A stretch of DNA of 8,438 nucleotides from SIG471 sp045638565 (GTDB taxonomy: Bacteria; Bacillota; Clostridia; Oscillospirales; Butyricicoccaceae): positions 1-8,438 of the forward strand of contig JAZUBN010000106.1 of the NCBI GenBank assembly GCA_045638565.1. The letters run 5' to 3'. The notes under the pieces were generated by a model, which was not told the DNA's origin, made no database searches, and worked only from the letters and a program-made list of their open reading frames with translations. Below, piece by piece: positions 1 through 5,249 of this stretch; within the stretch, counting starts at the first letter, position 1; every line of letters begins with the position of its first letter. Made by a program: the position numbers and the translations under genes.

Positions 1-280
1 ATTCGCATTGACAGCCAACTTCGTCAGTCTTTTCCTCGGCGGCGCGCTGATAAGCTACCTGCCGATATAGAAAAGACATATTGTAGGGGATGGTAAGTCG
101 GATCGTAGCCATGTCGTTCTGTGTGCCAAGGAGTTGCAATAGTTGCTTGTCTTCCTAAGACCGCTTGGCCTCCGACTTGCCGTTTTATTCGCATTGACAG
201 CCAACTTCGTCAGTCTTTTCCTCGGCGGCGCGCTGATAAGCTACCTGCCGATATAGAAAAGACATATTGTAGGGGATGGT
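1..280. repeat. Pair of identical 94-bp direct repeats (1-94 and 187-280)
   Basis: Bases 1-94 and 187-280 read identically, with a 186-base period. The first copy begins at the window edge, so the repeat may extend further left. Each copy can fold: GTCTTTTC (27-34) pairs with GAAAAGAC (70-77), and inside it TCGGC (36-40) pairs with GCCGA (61-65), leaving a 20-base loop. Both copies end in GTAGGGGATGGT, the start of a hairpin element found elsewhere in the window. No open reading frame of recognisable character crosses them. With only two copies, neither a CRISPR nor a known RNA family is indicated. Confidence 0.85.
83..186. repeat. Long-range hairpin filling the gap between the two direct repeats
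   Basis: The gap between the 94-bp copies is framed by an 11-bp stem with one G-T pair: GGTAAGTCGGA (92-102) against TCCGACTTGCC (171-181). Inside it GCCAAG (125-130) pairs with CTTGGC (164-169), and GCAA-TAG-TTGC (137-147) can form a small terminal hairpin. The flanks, GTAGGGGATGGT on the left and CCGTTTTATTC on the right, match those of the shorter element at 269-303 (GTAGGGGATGGT and CCGTTTATTC). This looks like the same frame carrying a different, larger hairpin. Function unknown. Confidence 0.55.
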
Positions 281-295
281 GCTTGTCAACATCCC
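269..295. repeat. GTAGGGG-type hairpin element
   Basis: GGGATG (273-278) pairs with CATCCC (290-295) around an 11-base loop, preceded by GTA. The element at 2479-2505 has the same layout with GGGACG/CGTCCC, so a T-A pair there is replaced by C-G. That compensated change indicates that the pairing itself is maintained. No coding or terminator role is visible. Confidence 0.6.
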
Positions 296-304
296 GTTTA
301 TTCA

Positions 305-388
305 ATCCGTCGGAGACACCTTGATTGCCTCAAGGCAATCACAACGCTCGCAGAGCGAATATTGAATGTGACTTGTCACACCTTAATT
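305..388. repeat. Run of four small palindromes with ACCTT(AAT)-type linkers
   Basis: The hairpins are GTC-GGA-GAC (309-317), GATTGCC-TCAA-GGCAATC (323-340), CGCTC-GCA-GAGCG (345-357) and GTGAC-TT-GTCAC (368-379). The linkers ACCTT (318-322) and ACCTTAAT (380-387) recur at 8358-8365 after another GTGAC...GTCAC hairpin. The arrangement of short perfect palindromes with fixed linkers matches the arrays elsewhere in the window. The AT-rich stretch that follows (388-420) shows nothing recognisable. Confidence 0.65.
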
Positions 389-420
389 CTTCATTATTCA
401 CTATTCACTTTTCATTTATA

Positions 421-514
421 AGGGCGGGCGCAGAGACCCGCCCCTACTTTTTATGCGGGAGCGGCAAGCAGCTCCCCTACGATTTTCGGGTGGACGAGCA
501 ATGCTCGCCCCTAC
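421..514. repeat. Three consecutive hairpins each ending in CCCCTAC
   Basis: The hairpins are GGGCGGG (422-428)/CCCGCCC (437-443), GGGAGC (457-462)/GCTCCC (471-476), and CGAGC-AAT-GCTCG (495-507) extended by GGG/CCC. Each runs into CCCCTAC, which is GTAGGGG on the other strand. Bases 493-514 recur exactly, inverted, at 8309-8330. This is repeated palindromic DNA; the open frames crossing it are not convincing genes. Confidence 0.7.
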
Positions 515-516
515 GC

Positions 517-567
517 ACAACCCCTCCGTTTTTGTAAACAAAAACACCTCCCCTTGCACAGGGGAGG
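517..567. repeat. Composite palindromic repeat, left copy, next to proX
   Basis: The layout is ACAACCCCTCCG (517-528), a small hairpin TTTTTG-TAAA-CAAAAA (529-544), then CACCTCCCC (545-553), a 7-base loop and GGGGAGG (561-567). The inverted copy at 2379-2429 has the same outer segments (13/13 and 22/23 bases identical) but a completely different central hairpin (GTCACGCA-GA-TGCGTGAC). The two copies bracket the mal-proX operon in inverted orientation. Confidence 0.75.
534..567 (-). terminator. Intrinsic terminator of the mal-proX operon
   Basis: Read on the minus strand, CCTCCCC-TGTGCAA-GGGGAGG (567-547) forms a 7-bp GC-rich stem followed by TGTTTTTGTTT, beginning about 28 bases after the proX stop codon. 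On the plus strand the same stem is followed by CTTTTATTTTT, so it could stop transcription in both directions. The terminator is part of the composite repeat at 517-567. Confidence 0.8.
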
Positions 568-594
568 CTTTTATTTTTGCTTAATTTTTTATAA

Positions 595-1098
595 CTACAT
601 TTCCGGATAGTCGATATGGATGATATTCGGAATGTGGCCTGTTTTTCTCAAAAAGACCTTGAGAAAATCCTCTGTCTTGATGGCAAGACTGCCCGAATTA
701 TCGCAAGGATGGACGCAGAACTCAGGGAACTTGAGCAGTTCCTCATCGATGATGAGGTTCACATCGTTGTCCTCGTCAAAAAGCAGTCCCATAGGGCTTA
801 TTGAGCCGCCGCGGCACTGCAAAAACTCAAACAGCTTCTCGTCCTTGCCGAAGGAAAGACGAGCCTTGCCGATTGTCTTGGAAACATCCTTTGTCTTGAA
901 AGGCTTGTCTTCAATCATAAGCAAGAGGAAAAACTCTGTTTCCTGACGGTTACACAGGAAGAGATTTTTGCAGAAAGGCGCGCCAAGCTGCTCGCCGATA
1001 ACCTTGCAGTCTTCCATTGTTGCCGCAGGCGAGTGCTGGGCACTCCTGTATGGAATGCCCAGCTTATCTAATTCTTGATATACTTTTTCAGCGATCAT
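595..1098 (-). CDS. proX: YbaK/ProX-type aminoacyl-tRNA editing protein (Ala-tRNA(Pro) deacylase-like)
   Basis: This 167-aa protein consists of a single YbaK/EbsC domain. Family members act in the cytoplasm and hydrolyse mischarged tRNA, typically Ala-tRNA(Pro), correcting errors of prolyl-tRNA synthetase. Visible family marks are the early CKNLFL segment with Lys44 at the position of the catalytic lysine, GGSISPMGLLFD near residues 97-108, and HPCDNSGSLAI near 129-139, where related proteins read HP.DNT.S..I. The length fits free-standing ProX/PrdX proteins. Its ATG overlaps the TAA of the upstream lyase gene (TAATG), and no good Shine-Dalgarno precedes it, so it is probably translated by coupling. 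A terminator follows the TAG stop. The domain call is firm; the exact substrate is inferred from the family. Confidence 0.88.
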   Translation of the reverse strand: MIAEKVYQELDKLGIPYRSAQHSPAATMEDCKVIGEQLGAPFCKNLFLCNRQETEFFLLLMIEDKPFKTKDVSKTIGKARLSFGKDEKLFEFLQCRGGSISPMGLLFDEDNDVNLIIDEELLKFPEFCVHPCDNSGSLAIKTEDFLKVFLRKTGHIPNIIHIDYPEM

Positions 1099-2336
1099 TA
1101 CTTTGTGAGGCGGAGGATTCTCTGCATTTCGTTGTAAACGATCATGAAGCCTTCGTCAACGCCCATACCTGGCTTTGCGAGGATCTGGCAAGGACCAACT
1201 GCCATAGCAACGTTTGTGCAGATCTGAGCAGAACGGTCTGTTTCGTTACATGTACCGCCCTGGTAAGCGTAGATGTTCTTTTCCTTACAGTAGAGAACAG
1301 CTTCAGCAACGTTGTTGATACCGCCGAGGTCAGGAGTCTTGATCTGAACCATGTGGCCGGACTTTCTGTCAGCGAATTCCTTGATATCTTCGAGAGTGTT
1401 GCACCATTCGTCAGCAACGATGAGAGCGCCGGAACCGAGTTCGTCAACCTTCTTTGTGATTTCTGTGAGAGCAACCATCTGAGCTTCTCTTTCGCCTACG
1501 TCAACTGGACCTTCGATAGCAAGGCGGAATGGCTTTGCAGCTTCAGCGAGTTCTGTGATGTAGTGAGCGATCTTATCGAAGTCGTTGTTGAATGCGATAC
1601 CCATTGTGCCGTAAACGTCGATGTGCATCTGTGGAACGTAGTCTTCGTTAGAACGGAGGTGGATGATACGGTCACGGAGCCACTTTACGTATTCCATGAG
1701 GAGTTCGCCGTCCTTACCGAGCTTTGTTTCAACGTTGTTGATGAGAGCGTGAGGAAGAACTGCAGCGCCCTTGATGATCATCTTGTCGGAGTTATCGTGA
1801 CGGAGGTCACCGGACTGTGTGAAGATAGGAATTTCCTTATCGAGAACCTTTGTGCCGTATTCTTCAGCAACAACTTCAGCCATAACCTTGTGCTTTGCCT
1901 TAGCAACTGCATCGAGGAGAGCCTGTGTTACGCCGTAGCGGATAGCTGTGTGGATGAGCTTGCCTGTCTTTTCGTCGATCATGGAGTCAACCATTTCAGC
2001 GAGTTCACGGAAGGAGTTGAGTTCCTTGCCGATGAGCTTTTCAGCAACAACTGTTTCGATGAATGGGATGAAGTCTTCAGCGAGGAAGAGTGGGTCACGT
2101 CCGCCTGCACCGGAGTACTGAACAGCAGCGCAGTCACCCTGAGCGATCTGGCCGTCTTCGAGAACGAGCATAACGGAGATGGATTCACCAGCCTGACGAA
2201 CAGCTGTGAAGCCTGGTGTCATTGGTTCGCCGATGTAAGCGGAACCATCGGACTTAGCGCCAGCCTTGATAGCCTTCTGGTCGTCAAAGTAGAAGCCTGT
2301 GCGGCCCTTGGAACATAAAACTTTTGTGATTTTCAT
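1098..2336 (-). CDS. mal: Methylaspartate ammonia-lyase (EC 4.3.1.2)
   Basis: This 412-aa cytoplasmic enzyme of the enolase superfamily is close to the 413-aa clostridial enzyme. It catalyses reversible removal of ammonia from L-threo-3-methylaspartate to give mesaconate, the second step of the methylaspartate route of glutamate fermentation. All catalytic positions known from the Clostridium tetanomorphum enzyme are present with a constant offset of about +2: Gln174, His196 (general base for the R proton), Mg ligands Asp240, Glu275 and Asp309, Gln331 and Lys333 (general base for the S proton) in QIKTPDLGG, and Thr362-Cys363. The ATG follows AGGAG (2346-2350) by 9 bases. The gene overlaps proX by one base. 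The usual partner, glutamate mutase (glmES), is not in the window, and no B12-riboswitch-like leader was seen. Confidence 0.95.
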   Translation of the reverse strand: MKITKVLCSKGRTGFYFDDQKAIKAGAKSDGSAYIGEPMTPGFTAVRQAGESISVMLVLEDGQIAQGDCAAVQYSGAGGRDPLFLAEDFIPFIETVVAEKLIGKELNSFRELAEMVDSMIDEKTGKLIHTAIRYGVTQALLDAVAKAKHKVMAEVVAEEYGTKVLDKEIPIFTQSGDLRHDNSDKMIIKGAAVLPHALINNVETKLGKDGELLMEYVKWLRDRIIHLRSNEDYVPQMHIDVYGTMGIAFNNDFDKIAHYITELAEAAKPFRLAIEGPVDVGEREAQMVALTEITKKVDELGSGALIVADEWCNTLEDIKEFADRKSGHMVQIKTPDLGGINNVAEAVLYCKEKNIYAYQGGTCNETDRSAQICTNVAMAVGPCQILAKPGMGVDEGFMIVYNEMQRILRLTK

Positions 2337-2378
2337 TTTTATCGTCTCCTAATAAAAAATTATTTCGATTGTAATGAG

Positions 2379-2431
2379 CCTCCCCTGTGCAAGGTGAGGT
2401 GTCACGCAGATGCGTGACGGAGGGGTTGTAG
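2379..2431. repeat. Composite palindromic repeat, right copy, upstream of mal
   Basis: CCTCCCC (2379-2385), a loop, and GGTGAGG (2393-2399) are followed by GTCACGCA-GA-TGCGTGAC (2401-2418) and CGGAGGGGTTGTAG (2418-2431). This is the inverted counterpart of 517-567. It starts 42 bases before the mal start codon, so the mal promoter must lie in or beyond it; no convincing -35/-10 pair was found. One mismatch in the outer stem (GGTGAGG instead of GGGGAGG), with no T run towards mal, makes terminator function here unlikely. Confidence 0.75.
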
Positions 2432-2478
2432 CCCCATTCAGCGGTCTGTCATAAATGCCAGCCCCTACAAAAAATCCC

Positions 2479-2532
2479 GTAGGGGACGGTGTTTACAACG
2501 TCCCGTCGTTGTGTCATTCATTCAGAATGACA
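2479..2532. repeat. GTAGGGG-type hairpin followed by a GTCATTC palindrome
   Basis: GGGACG (2483-2488) pairs with CGTCCC (2499-2504), with the same flanks as the element at 269-295 and one compensated base pair. TGTCATTC (2512-2519) then pairs with GAATGACA (2525-2532) around ATTCA. Neither is followed by a T run on either strand. No gene is present here. Confidence 0.6.
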
Positions 2533-2546
2533 TTTTATACATCAAA

Positions 2547-2602
2547 TATATTACCAAGTAGTCGGGAAAGCAGTTGCCCGCCCTCCCCGACTTGGCAATA
2601 TA
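2547..2602. repeat. Large near-perfect hairpin
   Basis: TATATT-A-CCAAG-TAG-TCGGG (2547-2566) pairs with CCCGA-CTTGG-C-AATATA (2586-2602). That gives 16 base pairs with one mismatch and a three-base bulge, around a loop of about 19 bases. AT-rich ends and a GC-rich top would suit a structured RNA or a cruciform; no T run follows. It lies directly beside the mini-hairpin array at 2622-2807. Confidence 0.55.
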
Positions 2603-2621
2603 ATAAGAATGGCTTAAAAGT

Positions 2622-2807
2622 GTCTGCTGTGCAGACGTGATATGCGTTTTCACGCACGATATATCCTTCGGATGCGATATACACCTTCGGTGTGTGATAT
2701 ATTTGCTTCGCAAATGAGAAGCGTTCCGCAGGAACATATCGCAATGCAAGGCATTATATCGCATTTATATATCGCGTACGCAGTACATATCGCTTGCCGT
2801 CAGGCAA
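2622..2807. repeat. Array of about ten mini-hairpins spaced by GYGATAT / ATATCGC
   Basis: The hairpins are GTCTGC-TGT-GCAGAC (2622), GCGT-TTTC-ACGC (2644), ATCC-TTC-GGAT (2663), ACACC-TTC-GGTGT (2681), ATTTGC-TTC-GCAAAT (2701), GTTCC-GCA-GGAAC (2723), AATGC-AAG-GCATT (2743), a degenerate unit (2763-2768), GTAC-GCA-GTAC (2776) and TTGCC-GTCA-GGCAA (2794). The 7-base linkers are GTGATAT, ACGATAT, GCGATAT and GTGATAT up to 2700, then ATATCGC at 2736, 2756, 2769 and 2787, which is the complement. The linker orientation therefore flips in the middle, at the divergent linker 2716-2722. The stem sequences are unrelated to one another, yet nearly all pair perfectly. The open frame crossing the array is not a credible gene. 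Confidence 0.85.
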
Positions 2808-2976
2808 AAGTGGTCGACGGGCATACCTGCGATATGATTATCGGCGAGATATTTTTTCGGCAGAACGTTCAAAAAGCGCAGGCAATACTTTGTGTATTAA
2901 CGAGCATTTTTGAGCGTCAATGGCGGAAAAAGAGCCGCCGAGAATTATGCCGTGGGTGTGACCGTTGATCACAAAT
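2808..2976. other. Gene-free stretch downstream of ggt, no recognised element
   Basis: The sequence contains GCGATAT at 2829-2835 (the array linker), AATAC-TTTGT-GTATT near 2885, GGCGG-AAAAAGAG-CCGCC near 2923, and a weak GTGA...TCAC palindrome just after the ggt stop. No T run follows any of them, so no terminator for ggt can be claimed. Both strands stay open here in at least one frame, but neither translation resembles a known family. It may be part of the repeat-rich DNA or a decayed gene. Confidence 0.35.
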
Positions 2977-4584
2977 TTACCAAGTAGCGCATTCGCCTTC
3001 GCAGCGTGGTTCTGTACCGCCCATAAGTGTGCCGTATGGTGTGCGGAAAATCATCTGGCCGCGGCCGAACTGATCTCGTACCCATTCGTAACGAACTTCG
3101 TGTCCCTTAGCCTTGAGGCCTTCAAGGATATGATCGCCGAAGCCGCGTTCAAATGTAACTTCCATGCCCTTCATCCACTGCCATCTTGGAGCATCAAGAC
3201 AAGCCTGAGGATTCATATTGCAGTCAACGAAGTTACGGATAACCTGAACATGGCCCTGTGGCTGCATGAAGCCGCCCATTACGCCGAATGGACCGACAGG
3301 CTTGCCGTCCTTTGTGAGGAAGCCAGGAATGATTGTATGATATGTACGCTTGCCAGGAAGCAGGTAGTTATCGTGATTTTCGTCAAGGGAGAATGTGTTG
3401 CCGCGGTTCTGGAGCTGGATACCTGTGCCAGGAACAACAAGACCGGAGCCGAAGCCCATGTAGTTACTCTGGATGTAGGAAATCATATTGCCTTCGCCGT
3501 CAGCTGCGCAGAGATAAACTGTGCCGGAGCGTGGGAGAATGCCTGGTTCTGGGAGAATAGCATTCTTGCCGATGAGCTTTGCTCTTTCTGCGCCGTAAGC
3601 AGGGGAGATGAGGTCCTCTGTCTTGACCTTCATGTAACGAGGGTCTGTGATATATTTCTGACCATCGGAGAAAGCGATCTTGATAGCTTCGATTTCTCTG
3701 TGGATGGATTCGATGTTGTCGCGTTCGTGTGGTTCGAAGTTATTGAGGATGTTGAGAGCCATAAGAGCAACGATACCCTGGCCATTTGGTGGGATTTCCC
3801 ATACATCATAGCCTCTGTAGCGAGCGGAAACAGGCTCTACCCACATAGCTTCGTGCTTTTCAAGGTCAGATTTTCTGATATAGCCGCCGAATTCCTTAGA
3901 GAATGCGTCGATCTTGTCAGCGATTTCGCCCTTATAGAATTCTTCAGCATTGGAGTTTGCGATAAGTTCAAGTGTGCGGCCTGCGCCCTTGTTGCAGAAG
4001 ATTTCACCTGGTTCTGGTGCTCTGCCATCTGGCATAAATGTATCGTGCCAGAACTTGAATTCATTTTCCTTGCCAACATTCTTTTCGAGAGTCTTTGTGT
4101 AGCTCTTGATGGAGTTGGAAAGCTTATAGGAAACAGCCTGACCTTCGTTAGCGTAAGTGATAGCAGGCTTCATAACTTCTGTAAGAGGAAGCTTGCCGAA
4201 TCTGCCGTTGACAGCAGCCCATGCAGCAGGGATACCAGGAACAGTAACAGGTGTGAAGCCGAACTTTGGCATCGCATCAAGACCTGCATCCTTTACCTTC
4301 TGAGCAGAGATAAGCTCCGGTGCACAGCCTGTGGAGTTAAGACCGTACATCTTGCCGTCAGGAGTTGTGAGGATAGCGTAAGCATCGCCGCCGATGCCGT
4401 TGGACTGTGGTTCAAGAACTGTGAGGCATGTGGCCATTGCGATAGCTGCGTCGAAAGCGTTGCCACCCTTTTTGAGGATGTCAAGACCTGCCTGAGCAGC
4501 GAGGTGGTTTGATGTTGCGCACATACCGTTTATGCCATACTTGACATAACGCTTGGATGGGTAAGGGTAAACATTAAAATCCAT
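2977..4584 (-). CDS. ggt: Gamma-glutamyltransferase, cytoplasmic type
   Basis: This 535-aa member of the Ntn-hydrolase superfamily cleaves gamma-glutamyl bonds, for example of glutathione or gamma-glutamyl peptides, and releases or transfers glutamate. The N-terminal part has GGNAFDAAIA (about 40-49) and NGIGGDAY (about 62-69). The autoprocessing site is the Thr of SGTVYLCAADGEGN (Thr355), aligned with Thr391 of the E. coli enzyme, which would give a small subunit of about 181 residues. GVMGGFMQPQG (about 434-444) corresponds to the conserved glycine-pair motif. There is no signal peptide, unlike secreted GGT, so it resembles the YwrD-like intracellular group. The ATG at 4584 is chosen because GGAGG lies 6 bases before it; an in-frame ATG at 4620 has no such site and falls inside the leader hairpin. 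The natural substrate is unknown. Confidence 0.92.
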   Translation of the reverse strand: MDFNVYPYPSKRYVKYGINGMCATSNHLAAQAGLDILKKGGNAFDAAIAMATCLTVLEPQSNGIGGDAYAILTTPDGKMYGLNSTGCAPELISAQKVKDAGLDAMPKFGFTPVTVPGIPAAWAAVNGRFGKLPLTEVMKPAITYANEGQAVSYKLSNSIKSYTKTLEKNVGKENEFKFWHDTFMPDGRAPEPGEIFCNKGAGRTLELIANSNAEEFYKGEIADKIDAFSKEFGGYIRKSDLEKHEAMWVEPVSARYRGYDVWEIPPNGQGIVALMALNILNNFEPHERDNIESIHREIEAIKIAFSDGQKYITDPRYMKVKTEDLISPAYGAERAKLIGKNAILPEPGILPRSGTVYLCAADGEGNMISYIQSNYMGFGSGLVVPGTGIQLQNRGNTFSLDENHDNYLLPGKRTYHTIIPGFLTKDGKPVGPFGVMGGFMQPQGHVQVIRNFVDCNMNPQACLDAPRWQWMKGMEVTFERGFGDHILEGLKAKGHEVRYEWVRDQFGRGQMIFRTPYGTLMGGTEPRCEGECATW

Positions 4585-4595
4585 TTTTAGCCTCC

Positions 4596-4658
4596 GTTTA
4601 TATAATTTATTGTAAAACATTTTTGTAAGGTACGTTTTACAGCACCTTTTATATAAAC
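4596..4658 (-). promoter_or_regulatory. Two-stem leader hairpin ending at the ggt ribosome binding site
   Basis: On the transcript the outer arms GUUUAUAUAA (4658-4649) and UUAUAUAAAC (4605-4596) pair over 10 bp. The inner arms UGUAAAAC (4641-4634) and GUUUUACA (4618-4611) pair over 8 bp, separated by 7 and 5 unpaired bases, with a 15-base loop. The 3' arm touches GGAGG (4591-4595). AAGGU beside the inner stem could alternatively pair with ACCUU in the loop, which would disrupt the inner stem. This could control translation or mRNA stability, or at the DNA level bind a dimeric regulator; no known riboswitch class was recognised. Confidence 0.5.
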
Positions 4659-4674
4659 AGACCCTTACATAATA

Positions 4675-4704
4675 ATTCTATCACAAAGGGACTGTTTTTT
4701 TCAA
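4675..4704 (-). promoter_or_regulatory. Probable sigma-A promoter of ggt
   Basis: On the minus strand, TTGAAA (4704-4699) and TAGAAT (4680-4675) are separated by 18 bases, a good match to TTGACA/TATAAT. Transcription would begin near 4668, giving a leader of about 84 bases that contains the hairpin at 4658-4596 and the GGAGG site. Confidence 0.6.
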
Positions 4705-4785
4705 TGACCTTTGAGGGAAAGGTTCACGAAATCGGACATATTTTTTCAATTTTTCCCAATTTCCAACCATCTTCCCAAAGATTAT

Positions 4786-4834
4786 TTTGTACTTACTACA
4801 ACTTTTTGCTTGTAGTAAGGTGGGTTGGTACAAA
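4786..4834. repeat. Stem-loop between the DUF559 cassette and ggt
   Basis: CTTACTACAA (4792-4801) and TTGTAGTAAG (4810-4819) form a perfect 10-bp stem with an 8-base loop. TTTGTAC (4786-4792) and GTACAAA (4828-4834) can add an outer stem. No T run follows on either strand, so it is not a standard terminator. It could be an operator or an RNA 3' end; no function can be assigned. Confidence 0.5.
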
Positions 4835-4851
4835 TTAATATATTCCTAACA

Positions 4852-5247
4852 CTAAAGCCTTCCCCTTGAGGGGAAGGTGTCAGCGAAGCTGACGGATGAG
4901 GTGTCCAGATTCATTAAAATATCCTGGCACACTCCTTCAAAATTACGATTTATGTCGAGATTTGTATATCTGAGAACTTTTATCCCTTCATTCTGCAAAT
5001 ATCTGCTTCTATCTAAATCGTAAACAATATTTTTGTCATCATAATGCTGTGAACCGTCAAGCTCGATGGCTATTTTGTGAGATGCGATATAGAAATCCAC
5101 AATGTACTTACCGATAACCTTCTGTCTGTTGACGGTAATTGATAATTTCTTAAGAAAATCATACCACAGGTGTCTTTCTTCCTTGGTCATATTTTTTCTA
5201 AGATTTTTAGCGTTATCTGTAAGTTTCGGATTACTGTTTGTGTTCAT
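4852..5247 (-). CDS. DUF559 endonuclease-like protein inside inverted repeats
   Basis: This 131-aa protein has the DUF559 fold of the Vsr-like PD-(D/E)xK nuclease group. It shows the TKEERHLWYDFL opening (21-32), RQKVIGKYIVDFY (41-53) with Asp51, IELDGSQHYD (61-70) with Glu62, Asp64 and His68, and a C-terminal GIKVLRYTN...N..GV segment. The family is predicted to cut or nick DNA, but its biological role is not established. The ATG at 5247 is preferred because GAGGTG lies 4 bases before it. A longer frame starting at 5313 would translate through the flanking repeat and begins in an ATGAATT linker. Residues from about 115 to the end are encoded by the other repeat copy, and the TAG stop is just outside it. 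Molecular function is inferred from the fold only. Confidence 0.85.
   Translation of the reverse strand: MNTNSNPKLTDNAKNLRKNMTKEERHLWYDFLKKLSITVNRQKVIGKYIVDFYIASHKIAIELDGSQHYDDKNIVYDLDRSRYLQNEGIKVLRYTNLDINRNFEGVCQDILMNLDTSSVSFADTFPSRGRL
4857..4905. repeat. Left inverted repeat of the DUF559 cassette
   Basis: CCTTCCCC-TTGA-GGGGAAGG (4858-4877) is a perfect 8-bp hairpin, followed by GTCAGC-GAA-GCTGAC (4879-4893) and the inner end GGATGAGGTGTC (4894-4905). In the DUF559 reading frame it codes for about the last 17 residues. The first hairpin may end DUF559 transcription, but the run after it (CTTTAG) is short. Confidence 0.8.
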
Positions 5248-5249
5248 AA

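Noticed and set aside
1017..2318. 433-aa open frame on the plus strand
   Set aside because: It is antisense to methylaspartate ammonia-lyase, whose catalytic residues are all intact; the translation resembles nothing and is a shadow of codon bias.
2337..2440. Cobalamin riboswitch upstream of mal
   Set aside because: No B12-box-like sequence or suitable fold was seen; the region is occupied by the composite repeat.
2642..2968. 108-aa open frame on the plus strand
   Set aside because: Its first half translates the mini-hairpin array and the rest shows no family features; the start ATG lies in a palindrome.
2551..2988. Shared 11-mer TTACCAAGTAG at 2551 and 2978
   Set aside because: An 11-base match is expected by chance in a window this size, and one copy is the coding end of ggt.
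2965..4512. 515-aa open frame on the plus strand
   Set aside because: It is antisense to ggt over almost its whole length; cysteine- and valine-rich composition without recognisable motifs.
4786..4834. T-box-like leader on the plus strand (AAGGTGGG...GGTAC)
   Set aside because: The T-box consensus is not met, and no plus-strand gene follows.
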